Assembly: GCF_016908275.1 (NCBI RefSeq)
Contig: NZ_JAFBDN010000011.1
Location: 1-45,548, forward strand
DNA length: 45,548 nucleotides
Source: Periweissella beninensis
Lineage (GTDB): Bacteria; Bacillota; Bacilli; Lactobacillales; Lactobacillaceae
Direction of reading: 5' to 3'
A program made the translations under genes and the position numbers. The notes beneath the pieces were generated by a model. It was not told where the DNA came from. It did no database searches and saw nothing but the letters and a program-made list of their open reading frames with translations. This document shows positions 12,401-20,994 of this stretch, in pieces; position 1 is the first letter of the stretch; every line of letters starts with the position of its first letter.

Positions 12401-12950
12401 AGGGATAAATATCAACAATCGATCCACGAATAGCCATATCGCCAGGTTTTTCAACTTGCGCCTGCATGCGATAGCCAAGTGTTTGTAATTTTTCCTGCAC
12501 TTCACCTAATTCATATTCATCTTCAAAATTGAATGCGATATGTGCAGTAGAAAACTTACTTGGAGCAATTAACTTTTTTCTAGCACCTGCAATGGTCGTG
12601 ACTACAATCACCGGTTCTTGACCTATTAATGCCTTTAAAGTAGCTAATCTTGTTGCTTGTGCTTGTGGTGAAGCTACTGATTGTTCAATTGCGATGCTGT
12701 CATCCACCGGAAAGTCATACACAAATTCAGAGCCTAAATAACCACGTAATGCTATCAACATTTGTTGTGCGTGATAATTATTATCAGTTATAATAATTTG
12801 ACTTGCTTGCCGTGCTTTAAAGATTTCAGCCATCCATAAAACTTTTGTCATATCTGTTAAACCAGTTACCATTTGACGACTATCACTGGTCATCTTTTCT
12901 AAGACATCCATAAATGCTGGTGTTTTCGTAATTAAAGTCTCAAATTCCAT
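9426..12950 (-). CDS. mfd: Transcription-repair coupling factor Mfd
   Basis: DNA translocase that removes RNA polymerase stalled at lesions and recruits UvrA. At 1174 residues it is full length. It shows an N-terminal UvrB-like module, a CarD-like RNA polymerase interaction domain (YLVHINHGIGVYEG), and a RecG-like helicase core with Walker A GDVGFGKTEVA and a DEEQ box (VDEEQRFG). Motifs such as ATPIPRTLHMSM and RGRVGRS follow, then a C-terminal TRCF domain. GAGGAG is 6 bases before the ATG. It is cotranscribed with pth (35-base gap) and overlaps the flippase gene. Confidence 0.98.
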   Translation of the reverse strand: MEFETLITKTPAFMDVLEKMTSDSRQMVTGLTDMTKVLWMAEIFKARQASQIIITDNNYHAQQMLIALRGYLGSEFVYDFPVDDSIAIEQSVASPQAQATRLATLKALIGQEPVIVVTTIAGARKKLIAPSKFSTAHIAFNFEDEYELGEVQEKLQTLGYRMQAQVEKPGDMAIRGSIVDIYPLNMENPIRLDFFDTQLDSIRSFDINSQRSIENLEQINVLPATEQVLTAKELADGQLHLMERMQAQRQKLVGAHKKHLTDHFARLFDQLTPENKEINLYLENFTKVHSIIDYLSLTGLIIFDDLAHLLETEKQIDMQNASWLTEQLAQQAVLADINLGDGLHDLVRTKKQPQLLVTHLQKGIGNFKLTNLINVKNRIMQEFFSQLPLLKDEIERWLRQKYTIILVAISQERQLAIQQILQDFEIKTNLVATNNILQNVVQVVELPINQGFELLDQKVAVITENELFNQVKVQRPKQARPKISNTERIKSYAELKVGDYLVHINHGIGVYEGIHTLTVKGLKQDYIKIGYQKDAKIFIPVTQLNLIQKYVGAEDKQPKINRLGGSEWAKTKRKVATQIEDIADELIDLYAKRDAAKGFAFTANPAAMAKFTDAFIYTETPDQLRSTDEVLADMQKAKPMDRLLVGDVGFGKTEVAFRAAYQAFLDNKQVAILVPTTILAQQHFESMQERFGAFGVRIALLSRFQTKQQVKLVLEQVAQHQIDMVVGTHRVLSKDVQFADLGLLIVDEEQRFGVKHKERLKALKNNVDVLTLTATPIPRTLHMSMLGVRDLSVIETPPANRYPIQTYVIEQNGDVIASAIEKEISRQGQVFYLHNRVEDIEKVADYLKMLVPNARVAYAHGQMTEIQLENVLYNFINKEYDVLVATTIIETGVDIPNANTLIIERADHMGLAQLYQLRGRVGRSARIAYAYFTYPENQVLNEESEKRLAAIRDFTELGSGFKIAMRDLSIRGAGNLLGKQQHGFIDSVGYDLYVQMLKEAVDKKQGKVVLERTDAEINLGIEAYIPDSYITNPLQKIEMYQKIRQAQQVDANEEVVADLIDRFGDYPVEVENLIQVNEIKQLADLALVNKIEKTDHFIFVSFNLKNVFKTLSKELIASLDKTKFRSVISEATDSIFKIKFIIQPTMHQQDWLDELKLYLNVVALIIKGANEVHE

Positions 12951-12985
12951 TGTATCTCCTCGTGACTTTATGCGACTAATACTTA

Positions 12986-13549
12986 CTAATTAAATTTATT
13001 CATTGTCTTTTGGAAGTCAGCAGTAGTAAGCCAATATTCAATCATTTGCATTGCTAAAATGATGCCATCTTCTAAACTCGCTTGTTGCTCTTTACTAAAT
13101 TTACCTAAAACATAATTGACAACTGCCTCTTGATTATGTTGGGGATGATCGATTCCAAATTTTAAGCGCTTAAATTCACTTGAACCCGTATGTGCAATAA
13201 TACTTTTCAACCCATTATGACCACCGGCTGAGCCCTTTTGTCGTAATCGTAATTGTCCCATGGGGCGATCCATATCATCATGAATAATTAGTACATCGGC
13301 CAAATCAATATTGTAGTAATCCATTAAAGCCTTAACTGCAATCCCTGAATCATTCATATATGTTGTTGGCTCAACCAATAACACTTTTTCAGCGTTAATT
13401 GTCGTTTGTGCAATCATAGCAGCTTGTTTTGTTTGTTTTAAACTCACCTTTTTTTCTGCCAAAATTTTATCAACGACCATAAAGCCAATATTATGTCGCG
13501 TTTGTGCATATTTTTGACCAATATTTCCAAGGCCCACTATCATTTTCAT
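12986..13549 (-). CDS. pth: Peptidyl-tRNA hydrolase
   Basis: Releases peptides from peptidyl-tRNA that drops off the ribosome. The family start VGLGNIGQKYAQTRHNIGFM includes the catalytic His (about residue 20); further signatures are EPTTYMNDSG and IHDDMD, and GSAGGHNGLKS follows. Length (187) is normal. It is the first gene of the minus-strand block and has an unusually structured leader of about 200 bases. The ribosome binding site is modest (GGAAGG about 13 bases upstream, or AGAAG adjacent), so the ATG two codons on is an alternative start. Confidence 0.96.
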   Translation of the reverse strand: MKMIVGLGNIGQKYAQTRHNIGFMVVDKILAEKKVSLKQTKQAAMIAQTTINAEKVLLVEPTTYMNDSGIAVKALMDYYNIDLADVLIIHDDMDRPMGQLRLRQKGSAGGHNGLKSIIAHTGSSEFKRLKFGIDHPQHNQEAVVNYVLGKFSKEQQASLEDGIILAMQMIEYWLTTADFQKTMNKFN

Positions 13550-13625
13550 CTTCTAATTAATTCCTTCCTTCCATTCCTATTAGCAGCGTCTGTATTTCTA
13601 AATCAATAAGTTTATGTCAACTAGC

Positions 13626-13656
13626 AAAAAAGCAAGTTAATTAAAAAATTAGCTTG
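13626..13656 (-). terminator. Terminator-like hairpin in the pth leader
   Basis: Stem of 10 pairs with one mismatch on the minus strand (13633-13642 with 13647-13656), followed by six T. It lies between the putative pth promoter and the pth ATG, so it is either an attenuator or the end of a small leader transcript. On the plus strand the mismatch becomes a G-U pair but there is no T run. Confidence 0.5.
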
Positions 13657-13762
13657 ATCTTTTACAATATCGAGTATGTTTACGCTGTAAAAACTACATT
13701 TTGTATAGTTTTGTTGGCTCCCGTACTTACTTTTATCTGTAATCGTAGATAACTAACAAATA

Positions 13763-13771
13763 AGTATAGCA
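13763..13771 (-). promoter_or_regulatory. Putative extended -10 promoter for the pth operon
   Basis: The minus strand reads TGCTATACT, an extended -10 (TGn plus TATACT), with no good -35. The 318-base stretch 13550-13867 between pth and the divergent cbpA holds this site, the leader hairpins and, towards cbpA, a possible plus-strand promoter (ATGACT, 17 bases, TATGAT, about 13796-13824). No gene is seen in it. Confidence 0.45.
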
Positions 13772-13867
13772 TGAAATTAAACTTTTAGCGCTGAATGACT
13801 ATTCTTTTTTAAAGAATTATGATAATATTAAATATTATCTCAGCGAATTTTAACTTGGAGGCCCGCC

Positions 13868-14500
13868 GTGGATTTATCGCTTATCAAATCAAAAGATGTT
13901 TTAACTGTTGTCCATGAGGATACAACTATAGCGGAAGCCTTAGAAATATTTGAAACTTCAAATTTTCGAGCAATTCCAATCTTAGATAGTAATGGTGAAA
14001 TTTTTCGTGGCAATATCTATAAAATGCACGTTTATCGGCATATGGCTCAAGCTGGTGATATGCAAGCACCGGTTACTAGTATTATGCGTAATTCGACTAA
14101 ATTTATTAATTTAGATTCGGAGTTTTATGAACTTTTTTTTGCAATTCGTGATTTACCTTATATTGCAGTGCTTGATCATCAAAACCGCTTTTATGGTATT
14201 TTAACCCATGCTCGGTTAATGCGTACCCTTTCGTATAGTTGGAACTTTGAAAAGGGATCATATGTCTTAACTGTCCGTACCCCTGGTCAACGTGGTGATT
14301 TGCATACCACTTCTAAAACTATTTCAAAATATACTGATATCGTTGCTGTTATGACATTTAATATTTCAAATGATAATAATACTGTTGATATTTTATACAC
14401 ATTACCAAAAAGTGTCGATAATACGTTATTACAAAAAATTATTAAAGCCCTACAGCGCAAAGGTTATCCAGTAATTGAAATTGAAGACCTACATAATTAA
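13868..14500 (+). CDS. cbpA: CBS-domain protein, cyclic di-AMP-binding CbpA family
   Basis: Protein of 210 residues with a tandem CBS pair in the first 120 or so residues (VHEDTTIAEALEIF, FRAIPILDSNGEIF, and LPYIAVLDHQNRFYGILTH). A C-terminal ACT-like half follows (YVLTVRTPGQRGDLHTTSKTI). This CBS plus ACT layout is that of CbpA, a c-di-AMP-binding protein known from Listeria and annotated in lactobacilli; ligand binding here is inferred. The start is GTG with TTGGAGG six bases upstream. It is one of the few plus-strand genes, divergent from pth. Its stop is only 6 bases from the left end of an IS6 element, so its native terminator appears lost. Confidence 0.75.
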   Translation: MDLSLIKSKDVLTVVHEDTTIAEALEIFETSNFRAIPILDSNGEIFRGNIYKMHVYRHMAQAGDMQAPVTSIMRNSTKFINLDSEFYELFFAIRDLPYIAVLDHQNRFYGILTHARLMRTLSYSWNFEKGSYVLTVRTPGQRGDLHTTSKTISKYTDIVAVMTFNISNDNNTVDILYTLPKSVDNTLLQKIIKALQRKGYPVIEIEDLHN

Positions 14501-14506
14501 ATTTAG

Positions 14507-15316
14507 GGTTCTGTTGCAAAATTTAAAAAAAGAGTATAAAAGGCCTAATGTACTATTTTGACTATGCTGGTATACTCATTAAAACTTTAATTTCCGTACA
14601 GACTGAAAAGCCGAAGAGATTTCCTTCTTTTCGGCTTTTCTTATATATTCCTCGAATTGTTTCCATGCCCTTAATCGTGGTAGAGACAGTACGGAGACTT
14701 CGATAAAATTTGCTGCGACGTTTAATTGGATGATGATCTTGTTCAATTAGATTATTGAGATATTTAAGTGTTCGATGCTCTGTTTTCAAATAAAATCCGT
14801 TTTTCTGTAACTTTTTAAATGCACTACCTATAGACGGGGCTTTATCTGTAACGAGAACCTTTGGTTCACCGAATTGTTTCTTTAATCGTTTTAAAAACGC
14901 ATAAGCTGCTTGTGTATCTCGTTTTTTACGTAACCAAATATCTAAAGTTAGCCCATCTGCATCAATTGCTCGATATAAATAGTGCCACTTTCCTTTGATT
15001 TTGATATAAGTTTCGTCCATTTTCCACGAATAAAAGAGCTGTCTGTTTTTCTTTTTCCAAATTTGATACAGGACTTTTCCGTATTCCTGGACCCAACGGT
15101 AAATGGTTGTATGACAGACATTAATACCACAGTCACAAAGAATTTCTTGAACTTCTCGATAACTTAATTATATCGAAGATAGTAACCTACAGCGACAATA
15201 ATTACATCTTTTTGAAATTGTTTACCTTTAAAGTAATCCATCTTTTTTTCTCCAAGCTATCTTTTATTTCTAGTTTATCCTAAAATGAGGTTATTAGAAA
15301 ACTTTGCAACAGAACC
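14507..15316. mobile_element. IS6-family insertion sequence (ISS1/IS1216-like), inactive
   Basis: An 810-base element bounded by inverted ends: GGTTCTGTTGCAAA at the left and its complement at the right, the terminal sequence typical of the ISS1/IS1216 group. Length fits that group (about 808 bases). The flanking 8-mers (AAATTTAG on the left, GTTGTTTT on the right) do not match, so there is no target duplication. The single transposase gene is frameshifted. Confidence 0.92.
14562..15241 (-). pseudogene. IS6-family transposase, frameshifted
   Basis: DDE transposase. Reading from the ATG at 15239-15241 gives MDYFKGKQFQKDVIIVAV and stops after about 27 codons at a TAA near 15165-15169. One extra T there would restore the family sequence (YNLSYREVQ), so a single-base deletion is the likely cause. 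After it the frame is open to 14562, with a zinc-finger-like CDCGINVCH, then the catalytic residues: Asp in MDETYIK, Asp in VTDKAPS, and Glu in LIEQDHHPIKRR. The C-terminal part alone could start at an internal ATG (15018-15020) but would lack the DNA-binding region. Confidence 0.88.
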
Positions 15317-15436
15317 GTTGTTTTTTTCTGAATTGGGCAAAATAAATAGTGGTATTTTCACCTTCTCTGCAGAATTTCTAAGTGCTTGTTTTTCAGCGAC
15401 GAAACTTTAGGCCAAGCAAGCACAGGATAATATATT
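15317..15436. other. Unexplained segment right of the IS6 element
   Basis: 120 bases between the insertion sequence and the terminator of the next gene. It contains an inverted pair GTGCTTG/CAAGCAC (about 15391-15414) and, on the minus strand, an open frame reading about VAEKQALRNSAEKV that runs on into the insertion sequence without a start codon. It may be the remnant of a gene or of another repeat. Confidence 0.3.
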
Positions 15437-15467
15437 AAAAAGGACCGAATTTATCAAAATTCAGTCC
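15437..15467 (-). terminator. Terminator of the uvrBA operon
   Basis: An 11-bp stem (15442-15452 with 15457-15467, one G-U pair on the minus strand) followed by five T on the minus strand. It lies just past the stop of the small gene downstream of uvrA. Confidence 0.85.
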
Positions 15468-15483
15468 ATCTTAACGAAAATTG

Positions 15484-15873
15484 TTAATTAATTTTTGCTT
15501 TCGCGTCTTTTTCAGTATCTTCTAAGAAACTTTGTAGCCCTGCTTGATCAATCCGGCCATCTAGCAACATTGCCACACCGGCCATAAAATTCATACCAGT
15601 TTGAACTCCATCATAAAATGCATCTGCCACTCTATCATCACTTTGACCTTTAAAAGCCTTAGTATAAGCTACTTGATAATCACCTAGTCGACCAATTAAA
15701 TACGATACATCTTTACTCCGACCAAGCTCTTTCGCTAAATTATTAACTTGTGCTACTAATTCCTCATCAGCCTTTTCAACTGGCATCCCGTTGGCAAAAG
15801 CTAAAAAAGCTTCACTAATTGCATGTGCTTCTTCCTGTGTAAGCTTACTAAAATTTCTAATATGTTGTTTCAT
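15484..15873 (-). CDS. Conserved hypothetical protein, 129 residues
   Basis: I do not recognise its function. The protein is soluble-looking, acidic and mostly alpha-helical, with no signal peptide, membrane segment or cysteine. Composition is like its neighbours. AGGAAAA precedes the ATG by a proper distance. It begins 18 bases after the uvrA stop and ends at the operon terminator, so it is very probably cotranscribed with uvrB and uvrA and could be SOS-induced with them. That is context only, not evidence for a repair role. Confidence 0.75.
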   Translation of the reverse strand: MKQHIRNFSKLTQEEAHAISEAFLAFANGMPVEKADEELVAQVNNLAKELGRSKDVSYLIGRLGDYQVAYTKAFKGQSDDRVADAFYDGVQTGMNFMAGVAMLLDGRIDQAGLQSFLEDTEKDAKAKIN

Positions 15874-15891
15874 TTCGATTTTCCTATATGA

Positions 15892-18732
15892 TTATATATT
15901 TTGTAATTCTTTTGTTCTCTCAATTACCGGTTTAAGATATTGACCAGTATAAGAATCCTTATTCATTATAACATCTTCCGGGGTCCCAATAGCAACAACC
16001 ATCCCCCCACCAGCGCCACCTTCAGGGCCCATATCAATTATATGATCTGCGGCTTTAATTACATCCAAATTATGTTCAATCACTAACACCGTATTGCCAG
16101 CATCCACCAAGCGATTTAAAACCGCCAATAAGCGCACAATATCATCAGCATGTAACCCAGTTGTTGGTTCATCAAGAATATAAAAACTTTGGCCATTACT
16201 TTTTTTATGTAACTCAGCAGCTAGTTTCATACGTTGCGCTTCACCACCTGATAAGGTAGTCGCACTTTGGCCCAAGGCAACATAACCTAAGCCTACATCT
16301 AAAATGGTTTGTAGTTTCCGTTTAATTTTAGGAATAGCTTTAAAGAAATCAATAGCCTCAGCAACCTTCATATTTAAAACATCAGCGATATTCTTATCAT
16401 GATACTTAACCTCTAATGTTTCCGAATTATATCGATCCCCATGACATACTTCACATGGTACATAAACATCTGGTAAAAAATTCATTTCAATTTTAATAAT
16501 TCCATCGCCCCGGCAAGCCTCACAACGTCCACCTTTAACATTAAAAGAAAAACGACCTTTTTTGTAACCACGCATTTTTGCTTCATTGGTTTGTGCAAAT
16601 AAATCACGGATATCATCAAAAACACCCGTATATGTAGCAGGATTAGAACGTGGTGTTCTACCAATCGCTGATTGATCAATGTCAATAATCTTTTCAATAT
16701 TTTCAACACCAGTAATACTGGTATAGCGCCCTGGTTTTTCTGAATTATGATTAATTTTTTGTTTTAAAATACGTTTCAAGACGGCATTCACTAACGTTGA
16801 CTTCCCCGAACCGGATACGCCTGTAACAGCAATAAACTTTTGTAAGGGAAATACAACATCAATATTTTTTAAATTATTTTCACTTGCACCAGTAACCTTG
16901 ATACTTAACCCATTCCCACTTCTACGTACAGCGGGCATCGAAATATACTTTTTACCTGCTAAATATTGGCCAGTAAGTGATTTACGTGTTTTTTCAACTT
17001 GTTTAGGTGTTCCAGCAGCCATCACTTGGCCACCGTTTTCACCAGCCCCTGGACCAATGTCAATTAAATAATCAGCTGCTCGCATTGTATCTTCATCATG
17101 TTCAACGACAATTAATGTATTACCTAAATCACGCATTTTTTTCAATGATGCAATTAAACGATCATTATCCCGTTGATGCAATCCAATTGAGGGTTCATCT
17201 AAAATGTATAAAACGCCTGATAAATTTGACCCAATTTGTGTTGCTAATCTAATTCGTTGTGTTTCACCACCTGATAATGTCCGCGCTGAACGGGCTAATG
17301 TCAAATAATCAAGACCAACATTACTTAAAAAGGTCAAACGATCTACTATTTCTTTAATAATTGGTTGTGCAATTTGTTGATCTTGTTCACCGAGACTTAG
17401 TCCTTTAAAAAAATTTAACTCATCAACCACTGACAATTCAGAAATTGCTGCAATATGTTGATCATTAACCTTAACCGATAGCGCCGCATCATTTAAGCGA
17501 TAACCATGACACCCGGTACAGGTTAATTCTGTCATGTACTGTCGCATTTGATCACGGGTAAAATCAGAAGTAGTCTCTTGATACCGTCGTGCAATATTTG
17601 GAATAATACCTTCAAATACGGTGTCAACATCCCTTACTCCACCAAAATCATTTTCATAATGAAAGTGAAATTGCTTATTTTTACTCCCATATAGAATTAA
17701 CTCTTTTTGTTGCTTAGTTAAGTCTTTAAATGGTTTATTCATTGGGATTTTAAATTGATCGGAAAATTGTGCAAGCATATTAGGATAATATTGCGAACTA
17801 ATCGGACTCCAAGCGGCTAATGCACCTTGTGCTAAGGTCAATTCATCATTTGGAATCACTAAATCAATATCAACTTCTAATTTGACCCCAAGTCCCTCAC
17901 AAACTGGGCATGCACCTAAAGGCGCATTGAATGAAAATAGCCGTGGCTCTAAACGACCAACGGTAAAATCCTTAAGCGCCCCTGTATAATGATCTGAATA
18001 AACAATTTGTTCATCATTCATCAAATCAATGGCCACAAGTCCATCTGCTAATCGTAATGCTGTTTCTAAAGAATCAAATAATCGTGAACGAATCCCCTCT
18101 TTAATTACAATTCGATCCACAACCACAGCTAAATCATGCGGTTTACCATCATCAAAATCAAATTGTTCCGCAATATCATGTGGTTGGTTATCAATTTGTA
18201 AGCGCACAAAACCCGCTTTCCGAACCTTGTCCAAAACTTTTTCAAATGTTCCTATTTTCTGCTTAAAAATTGGTGCTAAAATTTGCAATCGCGTTTTAGC
18301 CCCAAATTTAGTTAAAATGTCATCGACAATTTGTTCAACTGACGGTAATGTTATAATCCCCGTGGCATTTTGAGGTTTTCCAATTCTCGCCCAAAGTAAA
18401 CGATAATAATCATTAATTTCAGTCACTGTCCCCACGGTTGAACGTGGGTTTTTCGACGTTGTTTTCTGGTCAATTGAAATAGCTGGGCTCAACCCATCAA
18501 TTGAATCAACATCTGGTTTATCCATTTGGCCTAAAAACTGACGTGCATACGCCGATAGACTTTCTACATAACGTCGTTGTCCCTCTGCATATAATGTATC
18601 AAAAGCTAATGATGATTTCCCGGAACCTGATAAACCAGTTATCACCACCAACTTATCTCGCGGAATTGTGACATCAATATTTTTTAAATTGTGAGCGCGA
18701 GCACCATGAATAATAATTTTGTTATTTGCCAT
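15892..18732 (-). CDS. uvrA: Excinuclease ABC subunit A
   Basis: Damage-recognition ATPase of nucleotide excision repair. It contains two ABC modules: Walker A GLSGSGKS (33-40) and a second GVSGSGKS in the C-terminal half. Both have LSGGETQR or LSGGEAQR signatures and Walker B sequences ([20 protein letters not shown]). The zinc modules are [16 protein letters not shown] and [15 protein letters not shown]. At 946 residues it is full length. AGGTGAAAT precedes the ATG, and it begins 7 bases after the uvrB stop, a tight uvrB-uvrA operon. Confidence 0.98.
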   Translation of the reverse strand: MANNKIIIHGARAHNLKNIDVTIPRDKLVVITGLSGSGKSSLAFDTLYAEGQRRYVESLSAYARQFLGQMDKPDVDSIDGLSPAISIDQKTTSKNPRSTVGTVTEINDYYRLLWARIGKPQNATGIITLPSVEQIVDDILTKFGAKTRLQILAPIFKQKIGTFEKVLDKVRKAGFVRLQIDNQPHDIAEQFDFDDGKPHDLAVVVDRIVIKEGIRSRLFDSLETALRLADGLVAIDLMNDEQIVYSDHYTGALKDFTVGRLEPRLFSFNAPLGACPVCEGLGVKLEVDIDLVIPNDELTLAQGALAAWSPISSQYYPNMLAQFSDQFKIPMNKPFKDLTKQQKELILYGSKNKQFHFHYENDFGGVRDVDTVFEGIIPNIARRYQETTSDFTRDQMRQYMTELTCTGCHGYRLNDAALSVKVNDQHIAAISELSVVDELNFFKGLSLGEQDQQIAQPIIKEIVDRLTFLSNVGLDYLTLARSARTLSGGETQRIRLATQIGSNLSGVLYILDEPSIGLHQRDNDRLIASLKKMRDLGNTLIVVEHDEDTMRAADYLIDIGPGAGENGGQVMAAGTPKQVEKTRKSLTGQYLAGKKYISMPAVRRSGNGLSIKVTGASENNLKNIDVVFPLQKFIAVTGVSGSGKSTLVNAVLKRILKQKINHNSEKPGRYTSITGVENIEKIIDIDQSAIGRTPRSNPATYTGVFDDIRDLFAQTNEAKMRGYKKGRFSFNVKGGRCEACRGDGIIKIEMNFLPDVYVPCEVCHGDRYNSETLEVKYHDKNIADVLNMKVAEAIDFFKAIPKIKRKLQTILDVGLGYVALGQSATTLSGGEAQRMKLAAELHKKSNGQSFYILDEPTTGLHADDIVRLLAVLNRLVDAGNTVLVIEHNLDVIKAADHIIDMGPEGGAGGGMVVAIGTPEDVIMNKDSYTGQYLKPVIERTKELQNI

Positions 18733-18739
18733 ATTTCAC

Positions 18740-20755
18740 CTACTTCCGCATAATTGCTTTTAATTCAATAACCGTATCCCTTAACGTTGCTGCCTGTTCA
18801 AAGTCAAGTCTTTTGGCTGCAGCTCGCATTTGATCTTCCAAATTTACTAACATCAATTCTTGATCTTGTTTTTTCATATCAGTAAATTCTATTTCTGTAA
18901 AGCTTTGTGTATTTTGTGTTGCGTCAATATCATGACTAACCGTAATTAAATCACGAATTTCTTTTTTTATCGTTTGTGGTATGATGTGATACTTTTCATT
19001 ATAAGCAATTTGTACTTGTCGCCGCCGTTTAGTTTCGGCCATGGCTTTTTGCATCGAGGCTGTTACTTTGTCTGCATATAAAATAACATGCCCATTTTCA
19101 TTTCTCGCAGCTCGGCCAATTGTTTGAATGAGTGATCGTTCATTACGTAAAAAGCCTTCCTTGTCAGCATCTAAAATTGCTACCAATGATACCTCTGGAA
19201 CATCAATTCCTTCACGCAATAAATTAATACCCACTAATACATCAAATTTGCCCAATCGCAAATCACGAATTATTTCAGTTCGCTCAAGTGTTTTAATATC
19301 TGCGTGTAAATATTTAACTTTAATGCCTAAATCTTTAAAATAATCCGTCAAGTCTTCAGCCATTTTTTTAGTTAAAGTAGTAATGAAAACCCGTTCATTT
19401 AGCTGAACGCGTGTTTGAATTTCAGCAACTAAATCATCAATTTGGCCCATGACTTGGCGAACTTCAACTGTTGGATCCAATAAACCTGTCGGCCGAATAA
19501 TTTGTTGTGCAATTTGTTGCTCTGGTACTCGCTGTAATTCATAATCACCTGGTGTTGCTGACATATAAACAATTTGATGCACGTGTTTTTCAAATTCTTG
19601 TAAGGTTAGTGGCCGATTATCTAAGGCTGAGGGCAGTCTAAAGCCATAATCAATTAACTGTTGCTTACGGGCCCGATCACCGTTATACATTCCCCTAACT
19701 TGTGGCATCGTAACATGACTTTCATCAACAATAATTAAAAAATCGTCTGGAAAGAAATCTAGCAATGTAAATGGTGGTTCTCCTGGCTTACGGCCATCCA
19801 TATGCCGTGAATAATTTTCAATGCCACTCGTAAATCCCATTTCTTTCAACATATCAATATCATATTCTGTTCGTTGCTTAAGTCGTTGCGCTTCTAACAA
19901 TTTGCCACTTTTTTCTAAAAAAGCTAATTGAGTAGTTAATTCATCCTTAATTGTACCAACCGCCCGTTCGATAATCGTTTCATTGGTCATGAAATGGGTA
20001 GCTGGAAAAATTGCAACGTGTTCTAACTCACTATATACTTCACCAGTTAAAGCATCCACCTCACAAATTCGGTCTATTTCATCACCAAAAAATTCAATAC
20101 GAATGGTTTTGGCATCATTAGATGCTGGAAAAACTTCTAGAATATCACCATGAACTCTAAAGCGGCCTCGCTGAAAATCGATATCATTCCTTTGAAATTG
20201 GTTATCAATTAATTGCCGCATCAATGTATCACGTGCAATTTCGTGTCCTACGCGCAATGAAATAACATGCTCTTTATATTGGTGTGGATCCCCTAAACCG
20301 AATATCGATGAAACTGAAGCAACAACAATTACATCATTTCTTTCTAATAATGCAGCCGTTGCTGAATTTCTTAATTTATCAATTTCATCATTAATTGACG
20401 AATCTTTTTCAATATACGTATCAGAGGATGGCACATATGCTTCTGGTTGATAATAATCATAATATGAAACAAAATATTCAACTGCATTATCGGGGAAAAA
20501 TTCCTTGAATTCACCATATAGCTGGCCCGCAAGAGTTTTATTATGTGATAACACCAAAACTGGTTTATTTACTTTTGCAATTAGATTACTAATTGTAAAA
20601 GTTTTACCAGTTCCCGTAGCACCTAACAAAATCTGCTCTTTTTCACCATTCTTAATACCATTGACCAATTGTGTTATTGCCTGCGGTTGATCACCGGTTG
20701 GCTGATATTTTGACTTAATTGCAAACTTGCGTGAAACATCTCGCTCAATCACCAT
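18740..20755 (-). CDS. uvrB: Excinuclease ABC subunit B
   Basis: Helicase-like damage verification subunit that loads UvrC. Walker A is GATGTGKT (45-52). The beta-hairpin motif [12 protein letters not shown] follows, then DESHVTMPQ, helicase motifs (TIGRAARN) and a C-terminal UVR domain that contacts UvrC. The ATG giving 671 residues is chosen because AGGAGA stands directly before it; the frame is open from a GTG nine codons earlier (20782) without a ribosome binding site. An SOS box lies about 210 bases upstream, and a 13-bp hairpin lies about 30 bases before the ATG. Confidence 0.97.
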   Translation of the reverse strand: MVIERDVSRKFAIKSKYQPTGDQPQAITQLVNGIKNGEKEQILLGATGTGKTFTISNLIAKVNKPVLVLSHNKTLAGQLYGEFKEFFPDNAVEYFVSYYDYYQPEAYVPSSDTYIEKDSSINDEIDKLRNSATAALLERNDVIVVASVSSIFGLGDPHQYKEHVISLRVGHEIARDTLMRQLIDNQFQRNDIDFQRGRFRVHGDILEVFPASNDAKTIRIEFFGDEIDRICEVDALTGEVYSELEHVAIFPATHFMTNETIIERAVGTIKDELTTQLAFLEKSGKLLEAQRLKQRTEYDIDMLKEMGFTSGIENYSRHMDGRKPGEPPFTLLDFFPDDFLIIVDESHVTMPQVRGMYNGDRARKQQLIDYGFRLPSALDNRPLTLQEFEKHVHQIVYMSATPGDYELQRVPEQQIAQQIIRPTGLLDPTVEVRQVMGQIDDLVAEIQTRVQLNERVFITTLTKKMAEDLTDYFKDLGIKVKYLHADIKTLERTEIIRDLRLGKFDVLVGINLLREGIDVPEVSLVAILDADKEGFLRNERSLIQTIGRAARNENGHVILYADKVTASMQKAMAETKRRRQVQIAYNEKYHIIPQTIKKEIRDLITVSHDIDATQNTQSFTEIEFTDMKKQDQELMLVNLEDQMRAAAKRLDFEQAATLRDTVIELKAIMRK

Positions 20756-20784
20756 CGTTTCTCCTAATCTATTATTATCCACCT

Positions 20785-20813
20785 AAATAAATGACGAAGG
20801 TCGTCGTTTATTT
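20785..20813 (-). repeat. Hairpin in the uvrB 5' leader
   Basis: A 13-bp stem (20785-20797 with 20801-20813, one G-U pair) with a 3-base loop and no T run. It sits just upstream of the uvrB ribosome binding site, so it could affect mRNA stability or translation rather than termination. Confidence 0.5.
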
Positions 20814-20833
20814 GATTACCTTCGCCATTATTG

Positions 20834-20936
20834 TTATGCCAAATAACTTAATATTAATTTTCCTAACCAATAATTCAAACCGTACTTTGCACCATATTTC
20901 AGTTTAGTATGTAGTTTTCCCTTATTAGTATTCCAT
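20834..20936 (-). pseudogene. Possible 33-residue peptide ORF in the uvrB leader, start out of frame
   Basis: Between the SOS box and uvrB, the minus strand has an open frame of 32 codons plus stop (20932 to 20834). Its last part reads KYGLNYWLGKLILSYLA: basic in the first half, hydrophobic and aromatic at the end, unlike random translation. No ATG, GTG or TTG opens it properly. An ATG at 20934-20936 is one base out of frame; without one G the product would begin MNTNKGKLHTKL. It may be a decayed small gene, a sequencing error, or chance. I do not recognise the family. Confidence 0.3.
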
Positions 20937-20966
20937 AATATTTAATTACCTTTATTTTAACACATA

Positions 20967-20978
20967 GAACAATTGTTC
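20967..20978. promoter_or_regulatory. LexA/DinR SOS box for uvrBA
   Basis: GAACAATTGTTC, a perfect 12-base palindrome matching the Gram-positive SOS box core GAACnnnnGTTC. It lies in the gap upstream of uvrB, a classic LexA target. The core is preserved, although one inner base differs from the B. subtilis consensus. An AT-rich possible -10 (TAAAAT) follows on the minus strand. Confidence 0.75.
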
Positions 20979-20994
20979 GTCATTTTTAAGCTTA

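Noticed and set aside
14948-15136. A 62-codon minus-strand frame inside the IS6 element
   Set aside because: It is the wrong frame after the transposase frameshift; the true transposase frame is open through the same region.
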